Positions 1 through 6,908 of a stretch of 22,057 bases of DNA are shown here, piece by piece; position 1 is the first letter of the stretch, and each line of letters opens with the position of its first letter. The notes under the pieces are model-generated. The model saw nothing but the letters and a program-made list of their open reading frames with translations. It ran no database searches and was not told the DNA's origin. Both the position numbers and the translations under genes were made by a program. Source of the DNA: a virus; the IMG/VR virus record IMGVR_UViG_3300019760_000013, positions 1 through 22,057 of that record; one strand, written 5' to 3'.

Positions 1-10
1 CCCCCCCCAA

Positions 11-53
11 CGAAAGCTCTTTCGACAGGTGAACCCACTTTCTCCTGTCGAAA
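11..53. other. Two overlapping, mutually exclusive hairpins
   Basis: CGAAAG (11-16) can pair with CTTTCG (19-24), although the two-base gap makes that hairpin strained. TTTCGACAGG (20-29) pairs perfectly over ten bases with CCTGTCGAAA (44-53) around a 14-base loop. Bases 20-24 belong to both stems, so only one can form at a time. No U-run follows the larger stem, so it is not a standard intrinsic terminator. It could be a protein-binding site, an RNA processing site or part of a genome end; the sequence alone does not decide. Confidence 0.6.
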
Positions 54-150
54 ATACCCCTAGTAGAGTACCGTAGTTCTAATGATTCGATTAACCTAAC
101 GACTTCAATAACTTATAGATTTGATGAGCTGTGTCTAACCGAAATGTCAC

Positions 151-239
151 TGTCTCTGAAATGAGCAGAAACTTGTAAGTACTTGAAATCACTCTCGACT
201 AGAGTCCGTTCGAAAAATATGTCTCTGAAATGAGCAGAA
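151..239. repeat. 20-base direct repeat, two copies 69 bases apart
   Basis: TGTCTCTGAAATGAGCAGAA occurs exactly at 151-170 and again at 220-239. Similarity continues loosely downstream of each copy, where both have TAAGTA followed by an A/T-rich stretch, so the ancestral unit may be about 40 bases. The copies lie in the only long non-coding stretch of the window, upstream of the late genes. Operators or phage-specific promoters are plausible roles. I found no further full copy in the window. Confidence 0.7.
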
Positions 240-339
240 GTGAGTTAAGTATATAGAATTATTCAATTCACTGGTTAGCACCAACTAATATTATCAAAAT
301 TGCTGAGTTTTATTAGCACCAGATTGAACAGAAACATAT

Positions 340-366
340 TTGAGAAAGTACTAAAGAAACTATAGA
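340..366 (+). promoter_or_regulatory. Weak sigma70-like promoter candidate
   Basis: TTGAGA (340-345, five of six to the -35 consensus) is followed after a short 15-base spacer by TATAGA (361-366, four of six to the -10 consensus). It lies about 60 bases upstream of the first gene and points toward it. The spacer is shorter than the usual 16-18, and A/T-rich leaders give such matches by chance, so this is only a candidate. Confidence 0.2.
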
Positions 367-423
367 CTTACGTTTGGAGGACTGATAGAATCTCAGTGAT
401 TTCAGATATGTGAGGGTTTCGGT

Positions 424-1692
424 ATGAGCTTGATAGCAAAATCACCGTTTAGAAGGATCGTTGACTCGCTGGGTCGCGTACTTCGTATCAATGAAGATGG
501 TTCGTTACCTGTCTCGGTGGAGACAAGCGCTGGACCTGTTGATGTTCAGAATCCACTACCGACAGATGGTGACAGCGTCTATTGTAAGGACGTATGGCAG
601 GACGAGAGCATAACGACAGATTGGATCGACGCTGATAGTGCTGGTGAACCTCTCGCATGTATCCCCTTCACCAACCTCCACACAGCTATTCGTAACACCA
701 CAACAGACAATCCAAAAATACTGAGGATTCACTTCAATCGCACTATATTCTCATCTCAAGTTGGACTGGGTTGTGCTGATCATGTTGGTGAGACCTTCAG
801 TAATGTACTTGTCAAATTAATAGGCAGCGGTGACACAGTCAGAACAGTTGTTGATGACAGCGGTGACTCAACGAAAGAGACAAGCAAAGATTATCCTTTC
901 GAACCTCAACGAGTCAATGCTATTGAGTTAGAGTTTCACACGGTAGACCCTATCTGCGTTTCGAACATAACTATATCTAAGGCTACAGAAACCGCAACGT
1001 TTCAAAGACTTCAAAAGCCTGATGGTACTGTTATCTTTCAACAGGGAACACAATCAGGTAATGCAAAGGTAAGTCTTGAAGAGTTGGAGAATCAGATCAG
1101 TGATGATACTAACCAACGTTTAATGGTATCACCATATTTGATTGATGAGTTTGGTGAAGTGGCAAGAATGCTCGGTGATAACTTGTTTCAAGGTTCACCT
1201 ATTGTCATCGACTCAGCACATCATGAAATTCATTGCGGTGATAGTTATGAAATGGCATTAGTCGAAACCCTTGGTAACGGTGGAGTACTGGACGTTCTTA
1301 TTGTTGTTCCTGATGAACCAGGGACAGGACAAGCACAAAAATTATATCATCTGAAAGGTATGGTTGACTCACAATCAGAAGCATTGGTTGAATTCTTCGA
1401 AGATACAATTGTGTCAGCAAATGGAACGATCCAAAGTGTGTTCAATCGTAATCGTAACAGTACCCTTGTTGATTATCTTCCCATTTATGAAGGACCAACA
1501 ATCACCAATGATGGTGCAAGATTATACCCAAAGATCATCGGTTCAGGTCGTGCAGTCGGTGGATCAGCAGGACGTGAGAATGAAATCATATTGAAGAACA
1601 ACACAACTTATCTTCTGCGAGTCACAAATCAAGTTACGACAGACAACAATATAAACGTCGAGTTGGATTATTACGTTCATCCAGGAGTATAA
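424..1692 (+). CDS. Phage virion/tail-associated structural protein
   Basis: This 422-residue protein resembles a group of conserved phage structural proteins, often annotated only as structural or hypothetical, that combine two beta-rich halves. The N-terminal half has the NPLPTDGDSVY motif (43-53) and a segment around IHFNRTI (102-108). The C-terminal half has FNRNR (340-344), EGPTITNDGARLYPK (356-370) and a closing strand set ILKNNTTYLLRVTN (389-402) followed by LDYY (414-417), a pattern I know from phage virion proteins. There is no signal peptide or membrane segment. The ATG at 424 has GAGGG at 412-416, seven bases upstream. The next gene starts one base after its stop. A fibre, baseplate or head-decoration role is possible; which one is not visible. 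The family resemblance is from memory of sequence patterns. Confidence 0.6.
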   Translation: MSLIAKSPFRRIVDSLGRVLRINEDGSLPVSVETSAGPVDVQNPLPTDGDSVYCKDVWQDESITTDWIDADSAGEPLACIPFTNLHTAIRNTTTDNPKILRIHFNRTIFSSQVGLGCADHVGETFSNVLVKLIGSGDTVRTVVDDSGDSTKETSKDYPFEPQRVNAIELEFHTVDPICVSNITISKATETATFQRLQKPDGTVIFQQGTQSGNAKVSLEELENQISDDTNQRLMVSPYLIDEFGEVARMLGDNLFQGSPIVIDSAHHEIHCGDSYEMALVETLGNGGVLDVLIVVPDEPGTGQAQKLYHLKGMVDSQSEALVEFFEDTIVSANGTIQSVFNRNRNSTLVDYLPIYEGPTITNDGARLYPKIIGSGRAVGGSAGRENEIILKNNTTYLLRVTNQVTTDNNINVELDYYVHPGV

Positions 1693-1693
1693 A

Positions 1694-2083
1694 ATGAAGA
1701 AAATATTGTTAGTTATTTTGTTGGTTGCTTCAACGTCGTTTGCAATGGATATCAAAGGATCTGTGCAACTTGATTTTACTGATGTCGAGTTGACAGATGC
1801 TGTACCGACGTACACGAATATCGTCAACACTCAATACATCAACGATGTATTTGTCCACACGATAACGGATAAAGGGTCAACGGTATCCATCACTCCTGTA
1901 TTATCTGATACTGACGATACTCTGTTAGGACCGACACCAACAGCTACAGTCATTGCGAACGGTGGAGGGACAGACACCACACCGTTCAGTCGCATCATGG
2001 CTCCACGAGCTAAGATCACAGTGACAAAGACTGAAGCAGGAACGACATCTGGGTTTGTTGTGTCGGTGAGGGGTAATCAATGA
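1694..2083 (+). CDS. Small protein with Sec signal peptide, function unknown
   Basis: This 129-residue protein starts with MKK, a hydrophobic core ILLVILLVA and a TSFA cleavage-like end near residue 17: a textbook signal peptide. The rest is Thr/Val/Asp-rich with alternating hydrophobic residues, suggesting a small beta-sandwich (strand-like runs near 20-35, 45-70 and 105-128), and it has no cysteine. AGGAG at 1683-1687 lies six bases before the ATG. The stop overlaps the next start as ATGA, implying translational coupling to the following signal-peptide protein. I recognise no family. It may be exported from the infected cell, or it may be a virion protein with a hydrophobic N-terminus. The gene call is firm; the function is not. 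Confidence 0.65.
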   Translation: MKKILLVILLVASTSFAMDIKGSVQLDFTDVELTDAVPTYTNIVNTQYINDVFVHTITDKGSTVSITPVLSDTDDTLLGPTPTATVIANGGGTDTTPFSRIMAPRAKITVTKTEAGTTSGFVVSVRGNQ

Positions 2084-3264
2084 GATATCTAATCACACTG
2101 ATATTTATCCTGTTTTCGTTTAGTCCGTGTTTCGCTGGATCTGACCAGGGGCATCCTACCATCGGTGGAATTGATGGTTTAAGCGACCAGACAATCACTG
2201 GTTCGTGGGAGTTTGGCTCAACAGTTATCGGGCCTGAAATGGCCGTTGCTGATCTTGAAGAAGATGGACAGTGGGCGTTTGATCCTGCAACTGGGCGCAT
2301 GAATTACATCAATACAACAGGCGGTAACATTTGGTATGTCCAGTTAACTGATTCTGGCGATGGACCAACGCCTCCACCAGCAACATACACCCTCACCTCA
2401 TCCGTAACTGGTGACGGGGTAATTACGATCGGCGGCATACCTTACTCAGCGACAGGATCACCCCATACTATTACAGGGGTAAGCGGCGACACTCCGATTA
2501 CAGCAAGCTACCCCGGAAGTGATGACACGTTGACTTGGAGCGGGACGGATAGCGCGGATGTGACAGGTTCGACACCTAATTATAGCATTACGATGGATGC
2601 GGCTAAGTCTCTTAGTGCCGACTTTAAGACTGCCTTTGTATCATATCAGCTTGAAGAAACATTTGACGGGCCTCTTAGTTGTGGCTCTGGCCTGAGTACC
2701 AATTGTGACACTGCTTTGATCATAACTAGTCCAACCGCTATAACGACTAATTCCACTAATGGTTTGCCTAGTGGAACATATCAAATGGAACTCGGAGCAA
2801 CGACAGCAAACGCAAGAATTGACCTCTCGTCTACTTCTGGTAATGCGACAACCTATGTCACTTTTAGGATTCGTTTTGAAGAAATTCCATCAGCTGCGGC
2901 ATACATTGTCATTGGTTACGATGTAGGACTAAATCCAATATTTAGTCTTAATCTTGATGCAGGTCAGCACTTTTGGGGCGATATAGATGGTGGTGCTAAT
3001 TTGGGAGACACAACTATAACAGCCACCGCTGATACGTTTTATTACGTTAAATTAGCATACACTGCTGACACAGGACCAGTAAACGCATCATATCAATATT
3101 GGGTATCCACGGATGGTACAACATGGACAGATACTGTAGCACCAGGCACAGTTGACACAACTGATAATCAAATTGACAACCTGCGGATAAATAATGACAA
3201 TTCTGCACCCTACTACATCGACAATATTAAAGTTGATGACGAGGACATAACTGATGCGACTTAA
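2080..3264 (+). CDS. Exported LamG-like protein with InlB B-repeat-like and fibre-like segments
   Basis: This 394-residue protein has a Sec-type signal peptide (1-19, ending SPCFA). Residues 35-50 read SDQTITGSWEFGSTVI, close to the short repeat motif seen in phage tail fibres (QTISGxWxF). Residues about 102-182 form a divergent InlB B-repeat/bacterial-repeat-like unit that ends in an SLSADF-type strand, preceded by a Pro-rich linker (95-100). Residues about 188-390 look like a concanavalin/LamG jelly-roll, with the typical closing YYIDNIKVDD (378-387). Such modules usually bind carbohydrate or surface polymers. It starts inside the preceding stop (ATGA), and its last 11 bases overlap the lyase-like gene, so the three signal-peptide genes are one translational unit. 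A matrix- or surface-binding role is inferred; a fibre subunit is the alternative. Confidence 0.65.
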   Translation: MRYLITLIFILFSFSPCFAGSDQGHPTIGGIDGLSDQTITGSWEFGSTVIGPEMAVADLEEDGQWAFDPATGRMNYINTTGGNIWYVQLTDSGDGPTPPPATYTLTSSVTGDGVITIGGIPYSATGSPHTITGVSGDTPITASYPGSDDTLTWSGTDSADVTGSTPNYSITMDAAKSLSADFKTAFVSYQLEETFDGPLSCGSGLSTNCDTALIITSPTAITTNSTNGLPSGTYQMELGATTANARIDLSSTSGNATTYVTFRIRFEEIPSAAAYIVIGYDVGLNPIFSLNLDAGQHFWGDIDGGANLGDTTITATADTFYYVKLAYTADTGPVNASYQYWVSTDGTTWTDTVAPGTVDTTDNQIDNLRINNDNSAPYYIDNIKVDDEDITDAT

Positions 3265-4963
3265 ATTAGCATTATTAGCGATTGTCCTTCTTGTCCCAGC
3301 CGTTGCTCTTAGTCTTGATGCATTCCCTGGGGCTGTTGGTGTCGGAAAGAACACGGTTGGCGGAAGAGGCGGGGCGGTTATCCATGTTACCAATCTTAAT
3401 GACTCAGGTACTGGCAGTTTGCGGGAGGCTCTTGCAACTACTGGAGCGAGAACTGTTGTTTTTGATGTGTCTGGAAATATTGATCTCACATCGATTTTAA
3501 CTGTCACTGAGCCATATGTGACAATTGCAGGGCAGACGTCCCCCGGCGGCATCGCGGTATCTGGTAAGCAGTTTAACGTTGCGACTCATGATGTGATTAT
3601 TAGGCACATGCGGTTTAGGGCTGGGGGCCACAGATACGACGGCAATGATAGTGACGGGGATAGCTTCAGCGTGTGGGGAAAGAACTGGAATGGTGGTATA
3701 GATGTTTACAACATCATGATCGACCATTGCTCTTTCACTTGGGGTGTTGATGAAACAATGTCGGTCACTGGTGGTGCTGAGAATGTCACTATCCAGAATT
3801 CAATGATTGCTGGGGGCTTGTGGTACTCAAAACTCGGAACAGGCAACCACAGTAAGGGATTAATGGTTAGCGGTAAGAATAACTACGATACGGAGGTGTC
3901 AGTATATAAAAACTACATAGCTCATAACTATGATCGTAGCCCACTCATATCAAACCCTGACGCAGACAATACAAGCATGCTGGTAGACTACGTTAATAAC
4001 GTCTCTTATAACTGGCATAGTGGACTACGTCCCTCGGGCGGCGGTGACGCACATATAAACTGGATCGCAAACTACATGAAGGAGGGTCCGGATAGCGCAA
4101 GAGCCGATTTTTTCATGCAGCAAGAATACGAACCAGCCGCAGGTACGGAGCCACTATTCTATGTTCTGGATAATATCGGCACAGGCAGAAATATAGGCGA
4201 TAGTCAATGGCTAGTGTCTGAGAATTATACGTCCGTCTTATTGACTAATGCATACCAGCAAGCTACGCGCTGGACGATGACTGAGCCTTTGCCATACGAG
4301 ACAATGACCAGCACACTAGCATCAAGTATCGTAACTGACGCGGGGGCAACTGTGCCAATTCGTGATAGCGTCGATACTGCATATATTGATTCTTTTGACG
4401 CCGGCACAAATGAGATGGAAGATGGTGCAGGAGATAAATCTTACCCCTCTGATTGGCCGACCTACTCAACAGCTAACGACAACCCAATAGACACCGATTC
4501 AGACGGTATGCCCGATACGTGGGAGACCGCAAACGGCACAAATCCAAGCATTGCAGACGATGACACCGTTATCAGTAGCGGAGACTACGCTGGATATACA
4601 AACATCGAGTGGTATCTGTCAGATCTCGCTGGTGATACAACAACCACACCAACAACAACCCGCTACTACCTAGACGCGGACGCAGACGGATACAGCCCAG
4701 GCACATATCAAGACGCAGAAACCGACCCCGGCCCAACGTGGTACACAGCAGCAGAACTCACAGCATTAACGGTAGACTGCGACGACTCGAGCGCATCTGT
4801 CCATCCAGGTGTAACAGAAATATGCGGCAACGGTATCGATGAGGATTGTAGCGGTGGTGATCAACTCTGCTCCGGTGCAAGTTTCACAGGTGCTGGAAGT
4901 GTTAATTATACAGGTGCTGGAAGTGTTAATTATACAGGTGCTGGAAGTGTTAAATTTCAATAA
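3254..4963 (+). CDS. Exported pectate-lyase-like beta-helix protein with calcium-binding repeats
   Basis: This 569-residue protein has a signal peptide (1-20). Residues about 22-380 match pectate lyase / polysaccharide lyase family 1-like right-handed beta-helices: FPGAVGVGKNTVGGRGG (24-40), SGTGSLREAL (51-60), VTIAGQTSPGGIAV (89-102), then DHCSFTWGVDE (157-167) with the Asp expected near the calcium site. HNYDRSP (224-230) places Arg228 where PL1 enzymes keep the catalytic arginine. Residues 413-437 are a thrombospondin type-3-like Asp repeat (DTDSDGMPDTWE). Residues 471-538 are a MopE-like putative metal-binding motif (DADADGY, DCDDSS, EICGNGIDEDCSG). Three TGAGSV repeats close the chain. 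GAGG at 3241-3244 precedes the ATG. It probably cleaves an acidic polysaccharide outside the cytoplasm; the substrate is unknown. Confidence 0.8.
   Translation: MRLKLALLAIVLLVPAVALSLDAFPGAVGVGKNTVGGRGGAVIHVTNLNDSGTGSLREALATTGARTVVFDVSGNIDLTSILTVTEPYVTIAGQTSPGGIAVSGKQFNVATHDVIIRHMRFRAGGHRYDGNDSDGDSFSVWGKNWNGGIDVYNIMIDHCSFTWGVDETMSVTGGAENVTIQNSMIAGGLWYSKLGTGNHSKGLMVSGKNNYDTEVSVYKNYIAHNYDRSPLISNPDADNTSMLVDYVNNVSYNWHSGLRPSGGGDAHINWIANYMKEGPDSARADFFMQQEYEPAAGTEPLFYVLDNIGTGRNIGDSQWLVSENYTSVLLTNAYQQATRWTMTEPLPYETMTSTLASSIVTDAGATVPIRDSVDTAYIDSFDAGTNEMEDGAGDKSYPSDWPTYSTANDNPIDTDSDGMPDTWETANGTNPSIADDDTVISSGDYAGYTNIEWYLSDLAGDTTTTPTTTRYYLDADADGYSPGTYQDAETDPGPTWYTAAELTALTVDCDDSSASVHPGVTEICGNGIDEDCSGGDQLCSGASFTGAGSVNYTGAGSVNYTGAGSVKFQ
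4886..4957 (+). repeat. Three tandem 24-base repeats at the end of the lyase-like gene
   Basis: Units at 4886-4909 and 4910-4933 are identical. The third, 4934-4957, differs only in its last few bases. They encode TGAGSVNY, TGAGSVNY and TGAGSVKF, directly before the final Gln and stop. Being in-frame multiples of three, they can expand or contract without breaking the gene. A short Gly/Ser beta-strand tail of this kind may act as a trimerisation, anchoring or sorting segment; that is inference. Confidence 0.95.
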
Positions 4964-4975
4964 AAGGAGAACAAA

Positions 4976-5089
4976 ATGAAAGAAGGATTTTTTGATAGAA
5001 TGATTCGCAGGATTAAAAGTCTTCCGTGGCAAGCAACACACTCTGCTGCATTTATCGCTGGTGTTATTGTGGCTGTCTGGTTGAGGTAA
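4976..5089 (+). CDS. 37-residue single-helix membrane protein, candidate holin-like peptide
   Basis: This short gene lies exactly between the lyase-like gene and the small terminase gene. AAAGGAG at 4963-4969 gives a good ribosome site before the ATG. The product has a basic, amphipathic N-terminus (MKEGFFDRMIRRIKSLPWQ) followed by one hydrophobic segment (residues about 20-36) ending in Trp-Leu-Arg. The terminase ribosome site GAGG (5083-5086) sits in its last codons, and the ATG at 5092 follows two bases after its stop. Size, topology and closeness to the muramidase suggest a small holin-like or membrane-modulating peptide. I recognise no family, and a positive N-terminus with a single helix is a loose criterion. 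Confidence 0.6.
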   Translation: MKEGFFDRMIRRIKSLPWQATHSAAFIAGVIVAVWLR

Positions 5090-5091
5090 AT

Positions 5092-5658
5092 ATGAACGAC
5101 AAGCTCAACATACTAGCACCGCAGAAACGCATGTTCGTGTTGGAATACATGAAACACAATTTCAATGTGTCTGCTGCGTCAAAGTCTATTAGGATAGGTA
5201 CTTCAACGGGATCAGGGTATCTCGGTGAGTTGGATGTTCAAGAGGCGATTGCGGAACAGATGGCTGCTCGTGTTGAGCGTACTCAGATTGATGCGGATTG
5301 GGTGTTGTTGCAACTTGATAAGATGTTTAATGCTGATGTGGCTGACATCTTTACCCCCGGTACGAATGATCTGAAACCTGTTCATGAATGGCCTGAAACA
5401 TGGCGTAAGATGACAACCAGTATTAAGATCGATGATCGTTATGACAAAGGTCAGGACAAAGCATACCAAGTTAAAGATATCAAGATTCTGGATCGACTGA
5501 AGACACTTAACATGATTGGTAAACACACTGACGTTCGAGCGTTCACTGAGCGAATCGAGATCACAACTGATCAGGATCTAACAGATCGACTTATGGCGGG
5601 ACGTAAAAGAGCAAACAAACGTAACACCAATAAACCGGAGAAGGATCAGTTCTTATGA
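5092..5658 (+). CDS. Terminase small subunit
   Basis: This 188-residue protein has the features of the Terminase_2-type small subunit: an N-terminal helix-turn-helix-like stretch (LAPQKRMFVLEYMKHNFNVS, then AASKSIRIG and the tail of a recognition helix), and a middle segment with VLLQLDKMFNADVADIF, in the position typical of these DNA-recognition subunits. The C-terminus is basic (RKRANKRNTNK) and may contact DNA or the large subunit. The frame is open upstream to 5026, but the ATG at 5092 is preceded by GAGG five bases away and avoids overlap with the membrane peptide, so I use it. It binds the packaging site and recruits the large subunit, which is unusually encoded four genes downstream rather than next door. 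It overlaps the muramidase start by ATGA. Confidence 0.85.
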   Translation: MNDKLNILAPQKRMFVLEYMKHNFNVSAASKSIRIGTSTGSGYLGELDVQEAIAEQMAARVERTQIDADWVLLQLDKMFNADVADIFTPGTNDLKPVHEWPETWRKMTTSIKIDDRYDKGQDKAYQVKDIKILDRLKTLNMIGKHTDVRAFTERIEITTDQDLTDRLMAGRKRANKRNTNKPEKDQFL

Positions 5659-6194
5659 GCAAGACCAAGGATAAGATCATCAATGATATTATTGCTGCTG
5701 AAGGTGGGTATGTTGACAATCCTTATGACTCAGGTGGTCCGACAAACTTCGGTGTAACTCGACCCGTGGCACGAGCAGCAGGATATATGGGCATGATGAA
5801 AGACATGCCGGTCGAACTTGCTTTCAGGATATACAGCACTCGTTATTGGGATTCTGTTATGGGTGACGATCTTGAGAAAGTGTCACCGGCGGTTGCGAAA
5901 GAAGTCGTTGATACTGGTGTCCTGTGTGGTCAAGGTCGAGCGTCATCATTCTTACAGGTTTGTTTGAACGCGTTCAATCGACGTGAAAAGTATTATAAGG
6001 ACATTGAGGTTGACGGAAACATAGGACCAGCAACGATTGAGGCATTGAAAGCATATTCAAAAGTTCGTGATGACGGTGCATTGGTCAAAGCGTTGAACGT
6101 GTTACAAGGTGCTTTCCTCATTGATCTAACACTACGACGTGAGAAAGATGAAGAGTTTGTTTATGGTTGGTTGAAGAACAGAGTGGAGGTTTGA
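5655..6194 (+). CDS. GH108-family endolysin (N-acetylmuramidase)
   Basis: This 179-residue protein matches glycoside hydrolase family 108 by IINDIIAAEGGYVDNPYDSGG (9-28). Glu16 in the EGGY motif is the expected catalytic residue, followed by GPTNFGVT (28-35). The C-terminal half (about 108-176) fits the small predicted peptidoglycan-binding domain that accompanies these enzymes, with VDGNIGPATIEAL. There is no signal peptide or N-terminal anchor helix, so it should gather in the cytoplasm and need a holin to reach the wall. The membrane peptide at 4976 and the coiled-coil membrane protein at 6909 are the candidates. It cuts the glycan strand of peptidoglycan at lysis. Length is normal for the family. 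Confidence 0.93.
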   Translation: MSKTKDKIINDIIAAEGGYVDNPYDSGGPTNFGVTRPVARAAGYMGMMKDMPVELAFRIYSTRYWDSVMGDDLEKVSPAVAKEVVDTGVLCGQGRASSFLQVCLNAFNRREKYYKDIEVDGNIGPATIEALKAYSKVRDDGALVKALNVLQGAFLIDLTLRREKDEEFVYGWLKNRVEV

Positions 6195-6196
6195 TC

Positions 6197-6889
6197 GTGT
6201 CATATTGCAAGGATACATCTCTGAAACTGGCAGAACTTTGTTGTGAGTCATATGATGATACCCATGGTGTCATATCAATAGGAGATACACAGGTTCTTAT
6301 CAGGCAGGAACTTGACAGGTTATATATAGCTTTCCGTGGCACAGAGTCGGACAGTATCCACGATTGGTTATCTGATTTGGATATAAGAAAAGAGAATTTC
6401 AACGATGTACCCGTACACAAAGGGTTCAAGGATGCTTATACCGATGTTCGTTGCTCTATTCTATCAAGATGTAGAAGTAACGACATCAACTATATAAGCG
6501 TTACAGGACACTCATTAGGTGCAGCATTGGCACAATTATGCGCCTTTGATCTTAAATGTTTAGAGTTCAATGTCGATGAAGTTTACACATTTGGTTGTCC
6601 TCGTTCCGGTGGGTCCAAGTTTGTAAAAAAATATGATAATCTTCTCAGCGGTGTATCTCACCGGGTTGTCAATAACAATGATATCGTGACGAGAGTACCA
6701 ACGTTGTTGAGATGGAGACACACGAAGAATCTAGTGTATTACAATCGCAATGGTACCATAGGGAAGAAACCATTTTTCTTAGGTTATATAAAAGAGATTT
6801 ACCATAACATGACCAGTTTCAATTTCGGTGATAAATTCACAGATCACTCGATCAATGATTATATAAAAGTTATCAAAGGCGCTAAATAA
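6197..6889 (+). CDS. Class 3 lipase / esterase (alpha/beta hydrolase)
   Basis: I start this gene at GTG 6197: GGAGG at 6185-6189 lies seven bases upstream, and the muramidase stop ends at 6194. An ATG at 6167 in the same frame would overlap the muramidase by 28 bases and add ten unlikely residues. The 230-residue product has the class 3 lipase signature: FRGTE (46-50, oxyanion region), VTGHSLGAALAQL (102-114) with nucleophile Ser106, a PRSGG segment (135-139), NNNDIVTRVP (159-168) with candidate Asp162, and DHSINDY (216-222) with candidate His217. The triad is complete. No signal peptide is seen. Following the muramidase directly, it could attack membrane lipids or lipid esters of the envelope during lysis; that role is inferred. 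Confidence 0.9.
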   Translation: MSYCKDTSLKLAELCCESYDDTHGVISIGDTQVLIRQELDRLYIAFRGTESDSIHDWLSDLDIRKENFNDVPVHKGFKDAYTDVRCSILSRCRSNDINYISVTGHSLGAALAQLCAFDLKCLEFNVDEVYTFGCPRSGGSKFVKKYDNLLSGVSHRVVNNNDIVTRVPTLLRWRHTKNLVYYNRNGTIGKKPFFLGYIKEIYHNMTSFNFGDKFTDHSINDYIKVIKGAK

Positions 6890-6908
6890 ACCAGGAGACA
6901 TCATCATC

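Larger units (their letters stand above)
1..423. other. Non-coding leader upstream of the late gene cluster
   Basis: No coding region is supported here; only start-stop fragments of a few codons occur on the + strand. The stretch begins with eight C residues, possibly a contig end. It holds two overlapping inverted repeats (11-24 and 20-53), a 20-base direct repeat (151-170 and 220-239), a short stem between those copies (191-195 pairing with 201-205) and a nine-base repeat TTAGCACCA (275-283 and 313-321). A GGAGG at 376-380 has no ATG at a useful distance and is followed at once by a small stem (381-385 with 393-397). The start used by the first gene has its own GAGGG at 412-416. The layout suits a control region for the downstream genes, but that role is inferred. 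Confidence 0.75.

Noticed and set aside
1-8. Poly-C as a biological element
   Set aside because: A homopolymer exactly at the window edge could be an assembly or library artefact; nothing else supports a function.
142-266. Tiny open frames starting at ATG in the two leader repeats
   Set aside because: They are only five to eight codons long, differ after the repeat and have no ribosome site.
3088-3552. 154-codon open frame on the - strand across the junction of the LamG-like and lyase-like genes
   Set aside because: Composition is unlike a folded protein (Thr/Val/Pro-rich without pattern), and the opposite strand encodes two well-supported proteins.
4886-4957. CRISPR-like array
   Set aside because: The units are directly adjacent without spacers and encode an in-frame octapeptide repeat.
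5026-5091. Longer N-terminus for the small terminase
   Set aside because: It would overlap the membrane-peptide gene, lacks a ribosome site and adds a Cys-rich stretch not expected in this family; ATG 5092 has GAGG five bases upstream.
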